A DNA stretch of 64,000 nt from Lagopus muta. Taxonomy: Eukaryota; Chordata; Aves; Galliformes; Phasianidae. The stretch lies in the NCBI RefSeq assembly GCF_023343835.1, contig NC_064439.1, positions 42,525,508 through 42,589,507 of the forward strand, in the 5' to 3' direction. Positions within the stretch are counted from its first letter, which is position 1. Each line of letters starts with the position of its first letter. A program made the translations under genes and the position numbers. Positions 12,660-23,240 of the stretch are shown one piece after another. Below the pieces are notes generated by a model that worked only from the letters and a program-made list of their open reading frames with translations, made no database searches and had not been told where the DNA came from.

Positions 12660-13060
12660 TTCAAAATGAACATTTCTATTTAAAATAAAAAAGGGCGGAG
12701 AAATGTCAAGTCATGAGAGCAATGAATAAATATTTAACAATATGAGGAGGTGTGCATCATCCTGACATCAAATAAATCTTTAGAGTGCCCTGCAAATCTG
12801 TGAGGGGCGAATGAACCACCTATTTTAAACCACCTGAGTTTATATCTCTACAGTGAAATGATTTGTGAACCGATCAATGAGCTCTAAAATGTATGTCCTT
12901 TAGTCTCTGAACTCCTCCCTGCCCTGAAGAGCTGTATCTCCATGTGTTCTCTAGATGGCCTCCAAAATGACCAGCGCCCACCTTGGTGATGCAATTACGC
13001 ATGGAAATATTAGCATGAAAACGTTTTAAATACACAGGTGCCAGGCAGAATTAATGCAGT
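12660..13060. promoter_or_regulatory. Candidate conserved non-coding element
   Basis: An AT-rich, repeat-free stretch without open frames, of the kind seen in deeply conserved vertebrate elements. It contains homeodomain- and POU-like words such as ATGCAATTA near 12990 and GGAAATATTAG near 13002, plus CpGs at 'ttacgcatgg' and 'aaaacgtttt' that have survived despite the AT-rich setting. The base pattern is observed; regulatory function is inferred and untested. Confidence 0.25.
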
Positions 13061-14586
13061 TCATGCCTTTTCTGCAGTCGAGGCATGTTTCCTCAGAGCA
13101 AAGATAACATCCTGGGCAGGCAGGTAACAGCAGGCTTCCTCCCAAAGAGATGCACAGATGATCCTTTGTCCCTCTCTCCGAAATCTTCCAAATGAGATGC
13201 ATAAACCTGGCTGCTGCTGCTGTTGCTGCCTTCTGGAGGAGTGTGCTGCAAGAACTTCAGCAAGCAAGGTGTAAATTATCTGTGATATCCAAGCCTGTTT
13301 GAGCTTTGTGCTTTCCTTCCCTCATGAGATAACATTATCAAAATCCCAGCATTAAAGACCTGCAAGGTTGGCATGTAAAAGTATATTCAGACATTTCTGC
13401 ACGTCCCAGGCAATCTATTCCTACTAGGAAGACCTGCAGCTTACGTCTGCGAATGCATGGGTCTGTGTGGCTGTGCTTCTTAAAATCTCCACTTAGCTGT
13501 GGCCAGAAATGCCTCTAGATCCATCCTGTCTCCTGCTCCTAGCATGTGCATACACGCACATTGGGGTTTCTCTTTATTCTGTGCTGATGTGAAATGAACT
13601 CTTGTAAGCCTGAGTTTCCTTTTCAGCTCAGCTCTTCCCAGAATAGTTGGGGGCAATTTTCCCACCCCAGCTGGTGAAATGGCAATCACCAAACCTGTGA
13701 GCTATGATGGATTTGGCTATGACTGTATTTTAGCATCTGTGACAGCAAATGCTGCTGCTCCCCAAACTCTCCAGTGTGGGCACTTGGCTCAGAAAGGACC
13801 ATTCTAGCGGAAAATGTATTTCCTCTTGTGAATTTCACTAGCTCACAGCTAATTTCCCTCAGTCCTAGTGTCACTGATACGCTTGTCACTTGCCATGTCA
13901 CTGATATTCCCAGAATACCCAGAGAAAAACATGACACTGAGCAAGCACAAACTCCTGCTTACTTATAGGCATGCTGATTAGAACAAAACATCCAGCATTC
14001 TGCTATACACCAGCTCCTCCAGATAAGAAAAGAGTCAACGATATTAATGAATTTAACGGCACACCCCATTAGGAGTAAATGCATGTTCTTAGAGGGCTCC
14101 AAGATGGAGTATAAATGCCTCATTAATATTGGATATATCAACCTGGGAGCACAAGCACAGTCAGAGAGAGTAGTGACTGGCAGTACAATGAGTCCAGCAG
14201 ACCCCATCCAGGGAGGCTTTCTTTTGCTGCTCAGCCTGCATTCAGGCACAACCTGCTCTTTAAAGACACCATCTGTGCAGGTTTCCAGTGCCTGGGCCCT
14301 ACCTCTGCTGTACAGCCCTGGGCTTTGCAGGGCTTTTTGACCAGAGGAAGGAGCTACGCAGGCAGGATGACTACAGGCCAGACTCCATCTGACTCTGAAG
14401 CTGCCTCCCATAGTCTGCAAATATTGCTGCCTGACAGTTCAGTTACCTTTCTTCTCAGCGCATCATGGGAGGAGTTGCTCATTTCCTTGGTCTCCAGCTC
14501 TTCTGATTACCAGAAGCAACCACCGGGAAACCCATACTGCTGTGCTGTAATCCTGCAAGTGGACTGTACTGCTTCAAGCTTTTTCG
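13061..14586. other. Unique non-coding sequence, no gene seen
   Basis: A CTG-rich run (about 13211-13228) and several short open frames on both strands are present. The 153-codon reverse frame at about 13.96-14.42 kb overlaps a 97-codon forward frame and matches no family I know. Confidence 0.55.
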
Positions 14587-14736
14587 TAGAATTGTTGAAT
14601 CATTAAGGTTGGAAAAGATCACTAAGATCACCTACTTCAACAGCCAACCCATCCCCACCATGCCCACTGCCCAGTGACCATCCCTCAGTGCCACATCCAC
14701 ACGGTTCTTGAACACCTCCAGGGATGGTGGACGTGG
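14587..14736 (-). mobile_element. CR1 LINE 3' fragment
   Basis: In the window orientation it begins with 'tagaattgttgaatcattaa' and 'ggttggaaaagatcactaag', then 'ccactgcccagtgaccatccctcagtgcc' and 'ttcttgaacacctccaggg'. This is the reverse complement of a CR1 3' end. It is truncated at the 'gagatggtggacg' block, so only about 150 bases remain. It belongs to the same subfamily type as the copies near 20.1, 52.2 and 56.6 kb. Confidence 0.9.
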
Positions 14737-16656
14737 AATGGAGCAATGGAGATACTTACGATAGTGGCGGAAGGAAGATGACTCTACCAGCTATTTTTAA
14801 AAACTCCTTTTTTCCAACACCATCCTCTGGCAATCACCTGGAGAAACACTTTCTGTGTGTCAGACTTCTGGCTCGATCACCTCCATCTCAAACGCTTCAG
14901 CTTCCATCAGCGCTCAGCCACAGTCCTGTGCTGTGTGAAACTCTTGTAGCAATGCCTCTGAGAGGAGCTGCTATTCGCTGCCAGGAGATTGGTCCCGTAT
15001 GAATATGGAACAGGCTACGTTTACCTCCTTGAATCTGAAATGCCCATCATCAATAAATTTCTGTTGTATATACGTGGGAAAGTTTCAGTGGAAAATAGCA
15101 GTGCTCATGTCTAACATCATCCACTAATTAATAAAGATCATTTTCTGCAATGTATGTGTACCTAATTACCATTCTAAGTGATCATTAAGATGTACATAGA
15201 GTTATCAGGAGCCTTGATACTTCTTCATCCACAGAGACCTTATTCCTCAGGGAGGGAAAGCACGATAAAGGAAAGTGCCTGCAAGGCTGGTGTAGCTCTT
15301 TCCACCCACAAATGAGGTACACCCCCCTGCTTTAACTCACCAGGAGCATCATAGCCATGCATGATACTAATGTTTCAAACCAAGATATGCTTTACTGAGC
15401 CAGAGGTGGGTAAGAATGCACTCAGTGCTTTTGGCTGAGGTGTTGACGTGCCCCTTGCACTGTTTCCTTCAGGGCTTAGCACGATGTCTGTCAGTTTCTC
15501 CACTCATCATGGAGCTGGGAATTTCTGTTATCAGGCCTGCAATAAGCTGGGCACAGCCTGTTTCTTCCCCTCTGCGCTGACCGCAATCTGACTGTCTGGC
15601 AGTCTCTCACCTGTTAATTCGGCTCTGGCAGGGAGCAGAGCAGCGCTCCTGCGATGGCCAAGGTGCTAAGCCTTGGAAAGCAAGTGCATCATGTCAACCG
15701 TTGCCGTATCTGACCTGTATCTGGTTTTAATATAAGAAAGAAGGTGACTGCTGTGCTCAGAAATGTGGGAAGTGCTTGCAGCAGTGAGTGAAACCATGCC
15801 AAAACAATAGCTGGGAGTGGCTTTCTTCCAGCAGCTCGTGGTGGTCACAGCATGGATCTGCTGGGCTTGCACACAGCTCCTGAGCCACCATACTGCAGCT
15901 TGGAGCTTCTACATGAGGAGGTGTCACTGCTGTCCCCATAGCAGTGTGCCAGGCCCCGGGGCAGCCTTGCCATGAACAGCTTAAGGGCAGATTTGAGACG
16001 CTTAGGCACCTGAAGATGCAGAAAGCCACCTATGAAAATCCCACTTCATGCTCCATTTCCACTGGCTTTAAGGTCAGCAGCAGCCATGACACCTCTTATT
16101 TTCCCCACACTTGATTCTGTGAGAGGACAGTGTAAAGATCCATCCTTTCTCTCCCATGTCTGTCTTTCAAACAGCGACTGCCCGTAGGGGTGGCCAGAAC
16201 ACTTGCAACATGATGATTTGGGTATTTGGGCATCTTTTCATTTTCTGATGGAGTTGCAGTATGCCCTAGCCCAGCTTTTTTCTCACAGATCACTTTGACT
16301 TGAAAAGTTGTGTTTCTGGCAAGATGTAATTGCACCCTAAACTTTAGAAGACTTTTCATTTTGTTTGTGTGTGCAGTATGACTGCAGGAAAGTTTCCAGG
16401 TTGCTTGGAAGTCATCAGCAGCCAGTATGGTTATTGAAAGGCAATGGCCCCCTGGTCCTGCTGTTCTGATCTGAGCAGTTTTGAGTTTGTGCAGGGTTGC
16501 AGGCTTGGTTGGCCACTAAATGTGGCTCTTGATTCATGAAGTAGGGGAGGAAATAGGGAAACTGACAGGCTCAACTCGAGGTACAGGTCAGAGGCTGTTG
16601 GTGGCTCTTCCAGTAAGTCTTGCTGAGGCAGGGAAGGTCTTCTTTAATACTGTTAA
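14737..16656. other. Unique non-coding sequence, no gene seen
   Basis: No repeats or genes are recognised. The central part (about 15.0-15.25 kb) is AT-rich and without notable open frames. Confidence 0.55.
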
Positions 16657-17086
16657 TGATCCAAGAGATGGAACACCTTCCTTGCAAGGACAGACTGAGA
16701 GAGCTGGGGCTGTTCAGCCTGGAGAAGAGAAGGCTCCAGGGAGACCTGAGAGCAGTATCTAAAGGGAGGCTGTAAGAAAGAGAGGGACAGACTTTTCAGC
16801 AAGGTCTGTTGTGACAGGACAAGGGGAAATTGTTTCAAACTAAAAGAGGGGAGATTTAGATTGGACATAAGAAGAAGTTTTTTGGTTTTGTTTTTTTTTC
16901 CTATAAGGGTGGTGAGGCAGTGGCACAGGTTGCCTAGAGAGATGGTGGAAGCCCCATCCCTGGAAGCATTCAGAGCTCAGGGTGGTGTGGCTCTGAGCGC
17001 CCTATAGGTGTCCCCGTTCATTGCAGGGGAGTTGAACTACATGGCCTGTATGGGTCCCTTCCAACTCAAACAATTCTATGATTCTA
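16657..17086 (+). mobile_element. CR1 LINE 3' fragment (430 bp)
   Basis: One of the longer copies here. It starts in the 'gagagctggggctgttcagcctgg' block, continues through 'aaagggaggctgtaagaaagag', the 'aggacaaggggaaattgtttcaaac' block, 'tttagattggacataag', 'gtggtgaggcagtggcacaggttgcc' and ends 'caattctatgattctag'. All are typical CR1 3' blocks in order and in sense orientation. A T-rich tract at about 16876-16901 stands where most copies read 'aaattctttactgt', so this part has expanded or been replaced. It shares its subfamily with the copy at 30.66-31.0 kb. Confidence 0.95.
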
Positions 17087-18539
17087 GATCTCATCACCAG
17101 TAACAAGAAATTCTGTTGTTTGTAACTTCCAATGTCAGCATCAAGCATGAGAGGAAAAGGTTTGTATGGGGCAGAGGTAAAATCAGGTCAGGGAAGGAGA
17201 TGCCTGGGCCATTCTTACTTGTTCAGGAACTTCATAGGCTACATTAGTATATAATTTCAAAAGCAAATAGTGAAAGCAGATCTGCTGACAATTAAGATCA
17301 AGTGCCATTAATTATTTTCTGAAGTAAAAACATGAGATGAATAAACTAGGCTTGTTCCAAAGCACACCATAGTCCAGGAAAGTCTTTCCACCAGCCTCAG
17401 TGAACACTGGAATGTGTTTCCATGCAAGAAAGGATAAGCCAATCCCAGCTGCCAATCTTTATTTCTGCTCAGGAGGTGTTGAGGGCATTTTGCTGATAAC
17501 AAGATCATGTCTTGCATGTTTCACACCACACCTGTGAGCTGCACTGGGTGGCTGATGAGGTTTTGCAGCCATCCACACACTCCCAATGTCACTGCCAACC
17601 TCGTGGGAGCTGCTGGGAGAGGCACACAGAATGAGAGTCCCACCCTCGGTGGTGTAGATCAACAGGCAGCCCTGTTATTCCTCAGACTAAGAACTCTAAC
17701 ATTTCCTGCCAGCAGCTATTTTGAGAATATTAAGCCCGAATGTTTTGGTGGAAAGTGAATTCAAAAGGCCACAAGAGCAGGGGTGTGAGTGAATGAGCCC
17801 AAGCAACTCAACAACACTAAAATTTTGTAACATTTTCTTTTAAGCACAGAGAGTGCTTTGATATCGCACATGGGTACAAAGACTTTTGTCATGCAGACTG
17901 CTTGGAGTTAGTATGAAAGCATCTCCGTTGTGCTGGTGTTCACTTGCGGGAAGCAAAGCTTGTAGTAGAGCGTGAGATAAAAATATTTGTAAGACTCATC
18001 ACTTTTTGACATCTCCACTCCAACACCTCCTCCCCAATGCACTGTGTACAGACAGCTCCGTTGCGACTGCTACTTCTGATCTTCAGCCTAACCCAGCAAA
18101 CACACTCGGAGCACATGTGCTGATGCAGACTGCATGAGGAGGTGGAAGAGCGTACGATGACAGCCTGAAATCAATGGGGACGGCTCGTCTGTTTAAGGTG
18201 TGCAAGATCTGGCCTCCAGTGAACAGTCATTATCTCTCACACTGAGGCACAAAGGAGTTGAATGTGTCTGCAAAATTACATTATTCTACAACAGTGAGGA
18301 AATTGACATCCTGTGGTCACGATTATGCAGGCATTGGGCCATGCTGGATATGGCCACGTTTTTTCTTTTATTTTTAAAGAAGCAACTGGGCATTCAAATC
18401 ATTCCATGCATTACAAAGTTTGATTTTCAGCAGAAGTGCATGTGCTGGATGAGGATCAGAATGTCTAATTACAAAAGTGTGTTTCTTTCAGAGAAGAAGA
18501 AGAATCACCTTTGACATTTTTTCTTAGTTTTCTACCTTC

Positions 18540-18559
18540 TGCCTCGAGATCTCGAGGCA
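18540..18559. repeat. 20-bp perfect palindrome
   Basis: TGCCTCGAGATCTCGAGGCA equals its own reverse complement over all 20 bases. It contains two CTCGAG words flanking AGATCT and two CpGs, unusual for its AT-rich surroundings. It may be chance, a dimeric protein-binding site, or a cloning or assembly linker artefact. The palindrome itself is certain; its meaning is not. Confidence 0.9.
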
Positions 18560-19720
18560 AGGCAAACTTTGAACAAATTACTACTAAGTAGGAACATCTA
18601 ATATTTATCCATCGTAAATGCTTTTCCTAGAAGAGTTGTTTGGAGCACATTTGCAATGTATTGCAAAAGAATTCACACTTTGAGAAGGAAATTCAGTCTT
18701 TCTAGGCTTACACAGGATAGATTCTGTCCTGGTAAGTATTTCCCCCTCAGCTGGAGCTAACCACAGTGTGGTCCAGGTGCTGTAAGCACGTGGACTGTCT
18801 CACCATCTGGAGACTGGGTAGATGACGTGGTTCAAACGGAATGTTTGTCCATGTTATGTAGAAGTACACCGTGTAGGACCGTTACAGAGAATGTAAAGAG
18901 CAGAACTGAGGCACGTAGGGTCTGCTACTAACAAACAGTGTATACACAGTGTATACTTAGGATGCCACAGATTTCCCTAGCTCTGCACATATTTGTGCAC
19001 ATCCTACTGATCACACCTACCTGTTCAGTAGATAGCAGGGCTTGTTTAGGTACATCAGGGACTGATGCTTAGGTGGGAATATCATGCTTTGGTTCCATGC
19101 TTGGCAGAGGGTGGAGGTAAGGAAAGGAACTCTTCTAATTTCATATTAAAATCTTCTGGCTTCAGCAAAAGACTTTTTTAAAAATTGGCAGCATCATGGT
19201 TTCTGCTGAGTGTGGAGATCTTTCAGTCAAATAGCTGGAAAAAATAAGAGGAAGGTTCATGAGAACACCCAGGACCTGAAGCTGCTCTATGTAGTTTCTA
19301 TTTGCTGTCGAGCAGAGTGGAATGAGAGAAAAGTGTATGTGATAATTTGAATTTGAGACTTTTGATTTGATAGAGTTCAGCTGTCCTTCTGTTTCTGACT
19401 TTTGCATTCATTCAAGCTCTACAAGCACAAGGGCTCACCTAGTAAATTTTAATCAGAGATGCTCATGTACTGACAAAGAGTGAATTGCAAATAGTTCATT
19501 TTCTTGTAAAACTTACCCTGCATTGCTTTCTTACCTATCTCCCCTTACCAGGGAAAAAAAAAGGGAAGTAGATGGATAAGGCACATATTGCATATTATAA
19601 TTTATAATGGACTGCTCTACAGATAGGAAGTTATTTACTGGCATTACTATTGAATATAAATAATGAACAAATTTCTTCAATCTGTTTATAGAGAATTCTC
19701 AGAGAAAGGTGAAATTAATG

Positions 19721-19734
19721 AAAAAAAAAAAAAA
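19721..19734. repeat. A14 homopolymer
   Basis: An uninterrupted run of 14 A, with no SINE or retrocopy body visible upstream. Confidence 0.8.
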
Positions 19735-20124
19735 TTGATTGCAAATGACCTGCTTGGCTCTAGTTCTTATTTCTGTGGCTTTGAGAGACCTTAGATAACT
19801 TTCAATTCCAGAATGGGAGGCTATGAACTTCCCCACATGACTTACATAATCAGAAGAACTTTAATTAAAAATGTTATTGAATATCCAGGCCCTTCATCAT
19901 CTCCAGAGGAGTGACCTTAAAGTTGAAGGGAGCTGAAGCTGACTAGAAATACAGACCGTTCTCCTTTGTCCTTTCCTGCTGCTATATTTCCTGTGAAACA
20001 ACAGAATGACAGCAAGGAGCTTAGTCCACACAGGGCCCAAAATTTGGGATGTTAAATAGGCAAAGTTTATATGTGTCTCTCGAACCTTGGCACAAAACAG
20101 GTGGGCTGAATGCAACACTGAAAC

Positions 20125-20362
20125 CACAGAATCATAGAATTATTAAGGTTGGAAAAAACCTCTAAGACCTCTAGTCCAACTGTCCACCTACTACCTACCC
20201 CAGTATTGCCCACTAAACCATGTCCTTAAGTATTACATCTACTCCTTCCTCTAACACCTCCAAGGAGGGTGACTCCACCACCTCCCTGGGCAGCCTATGC
20301 CAATGCCTCACCACTCTTTCTGAAAACAAGTTCTTCCTAATGTCCAACATACGTGTTATGTC
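20125..20362 (-). mobile_element. CR1 LINE 3' fragment
   Basis: In the window it starts 'cacagaatcatagaattatt' and 'aaggttggaaaaaacctcta', then 'cccactaaaccatgtccttaag', 'cacctccaaggagggtgactccaccacctcc', 'gggcagcctatgccaatgcc' and 'ttcttcctaatgtccaac'. These are CR1 3' blocks in antisense order, with the octamer end intact. The copy is 5'-truncated and non-coding. A following AT-rich 'tgtctaacataatg' may be the continuing, more diverged element. Confidence 0.93.
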
Positions 20363-23079
20363 TAACATAATGTATCTGTCATTGCCAGGCAGGCTAAATA
20401 AGACTTAGATCAATGATCACCAAGCAGGGTGCAGGGAGGAGGTTGCAATCTCATGTAAATGTTGATGTGCTTGTTTGTGTTAACAGGCTGCTGCTGGCAT
20501 AACCTCTTTTGGGAAAAGTCTTTCGTTTAAAGGACATCCCTGCAAATCAAGAAATGAGAGTTTTGTTATCAGCTGTGCCAGACACCAAAGAAAAAGTCAT
20601 TTTGTCCAGACACTTGAAGACTTACTTGAAGGTAATAACAAACTGTCCTGCAAATTTTGGCTTAGAAGAAACATGAAAACAAAATCTGAGATAGTTAATG
20701 TGATTATTTTGTAGAGACTGTGATTTCTCTTGCCATGTTTTGTCAATTCCTTAGTTTTAGCTTTCCATCTTTGTGCCATCTGAGTTTACAAAATCATGTT
20801 TTCCAGAGCAGTCTGAATGTGGACAGCTGGTGCAGTCTTGATCCATGGTGATATCATGTAGGCAACCTGTTCTCTTGATTCAATCTAACCAGAAAAATGA
20901 AACTCTGAGGCATCTCCTTGTTCAACCTGTGAACACCTTTGGTAATCACCCTACTTTTACTGATTATCCTTTTTGGAAAGGATACTTGGGAAAGGTGGAA
21001 CTAGCAAGTATATACTGGTGCAGGTTCTGGTGAGAATAAGAAAATAGCCCCATAACCTGCTCCTTGCTCTCTATAGCTGTCACAGCCTTTCCAATAAGAC
21101 CAATGGATACTGCTGAATATGGCCCACTGTAACCCCTGCCAGTACAGCTAGATGTTTGGTAGAATCCACAGAGAGGTGGATGAAGCATTTGTTCTCACTG
21201 AGTCATAATATGTAGTTGCCCAGGTCTAGCTCCTTGCCCTCCTGAATCAAGCCAAGTGCTCTCCATCACCAACAAGTTTTGTTCCTGTCCAAAAAGGCCA
21301 TTTATGAAGAGGAACTGCTTTTGATATTCAGAGCTACTAGGCATGGAAATTTGCTCATAAGTTACCAACCTAAGCAACACCAGAGGATTCAAAACACTTC
21401 TTTGTTATTGTTTCATGTTTCATGAAACTGGAAAATTGTAGTGCCATATATTGCAATATTCGTACTTGACATATTCTTGAGCATTTAAATATTGTCTTGT
21501 GGAGTGAGCTCATTGCCAACCACATGGATGAAGAGCTTTGCACTTACTTTTGGAGAGCACCCCATCAATTGCTTCTGCACACTTCTATTTGTACATCAGT
21601 CACATAAGCAGTGAGTGTCATCATAGAGGTCTGAGTTCAGAGTAGTCTGCAGAAAAGCTGCTGTCATCTCTACAGGAGTTTGGTTAATATAAGTGGTGAA
21701 GGCAAGGAGCCACTCCTCCAGCTTCAAAAAGCTTGCAGGAGCAGCTCCTCCAAAGGAGTCAGCTTTGTTAACACCGTGAGTGTTCTCAGTAAATGAAACT
21801 GTGGAATGGAGGCAGGTGATGGAAGGCATGAAGCAGGGATATTTCTTTTTGCAACCAAATAGAAAGGTTTACTCTTCTGAAGGGCAGAGTATAAAGGTCC
21901 AGAGAACCAGGAGGAAGTGCAGAGGTGGAGCTGGAGTCAACCATGAGTTAACCATAGCCTCTTGGGTGCGCAGTATAGCTGGTTCAGTGCCACTAGTCAT
22001 ATAGCTGGTTTCTTGTTTGTTTTCTTCACTCTCACACCTCCGTAGTGTATTGCATACACGATACCACTAAAAAGATGACATGGCAATATCAGAGCTTTTT
22101 TCCCCCTCATAGCAAGAATATATAATAATCTCTCTGAGAAACAAGTCTCAGGCTATCTCCAAGAGCAATCAATGCTTGTAAGGCATCCATCCAGTGAAGT
22201 CAGAATAGCTGGAGGCTGTGAGTAACGTAATCATTTTTTGTGCTTGCATAGTGTTTTATTTTCAGACCGATATGAATACAAGACAGGAAGTAAGCAGATT
22301 TTCTTTTTGTTTTGTTTTTTGGTTGGCTACTTCTCAAGTTGCTGGATTTTTTGTTTTGAAAACCACGATGCACTGTCTTAATTACCACACTGGTAAGAGC
22401 AGCATTGGCCCATGAGAACATGAGGTCTCCAGTGGATGCTTCTGCTCTTCAGAGCATTGTAGGGAAGAAGCAGCCTTTGTGGCCATCTAAACTTTCACAA
22501 GATGCCTCTGTTTGCAGGTGGAAGTGAAGCCTAGAGTCCGTGAATGAGATGGTGTTACTATACTGTGTGTTACTATAACACAATCAGGTTGGGATGAGGT
22601 CTCTGGTATACCAGATTCTGTGGAATTTGGAATAGTTAGTCATTAAAAATATCCCTTTTTATCTCCTTCTCTCCTGCATTCCCCGTGGCATTCTTACATG
22701 CTTCTTTACATGGATGCTCACCATCCAAATGTGAGGACAAAGATTTGGGATAGGAGAGCTGAGCCAGCTCCCAACCCTTCTGTCCGATTTGTACTTTTAA
22801 AAGGGACCTTCACTACTGACTTTTAGTCCATTTTGAATATTGACTCTCTTTGCTGCTGAAATTCTTTCACTCAGATTATAAATACTTGTATATTCAAAGC
22901 AAAAGAATTTTGTAGCAAAAACTGGCACTCAGCACCCAGTCATTCTCGCCCAGTCTGAGCTGGTGTGCTGTCTTCCAGTCTCCCCTTTTTGTGTCTCTTC
23001 CCCACAACCAGTTCATAAATCTTTGGAAAACAAACAAACGAAAACAAAATGACAACAGAAAAGGAAAAACAAAGAATCA
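20363..23079. other. Unique non-coding sequence, no gene seen
   Basis: I see no repeat except short low-complexity runs, such as a CAAA-rich run near 23.03 kb. Open frames are short and on both strands. Confidence 0.55.
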
Positions 23080-23240
23080 AAGTCACCATCCCTGAAGGTG
23101 TTGAAGAAATGTTTAGATACTGTACTAAGGAACATGGTTTATGGTTTAGTGGGGAAATAGTGGTTGTAGGTGGACAGTTGGATTGGATGATTCTGGAGAT
23201 CTTTTCCAACCTTGGTGATTCTGTGATTCTGAGATTCTAT
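23080..23240 (+). mobile_element. CR1 LINE 3' fragment
   Basis: It begins 'agtcaccatccctgaaggtg', passes 'tggacagttggattggatgattctgg' and ends 'ccaaccttggtgattctgtgattctgagattctatgg'. This is a sense-oriented CR1 3' end with several octamer units. Only about 160 bases survive. Confidence 0.9.

Larger units (their letters stand above)
17087..20124. other. Unique non-coding sequence with a perfect palindrome
   Basis: Apart from the 20-bp palindrome at 18540-18559, an 11-bp tandem duplication ACAGTGTATAC (18935-18956) and an A14 run at 19721-19734, I see only unique sequence. No gene is recognisable. Confidence 0.55.

Noticed and set aside
18935..18956. 11-bp tandem duplication ACAGTGTATAC
   Set aside because: A two-unit duplication is too small to suggest a functional array or CRISPR-like repeat.
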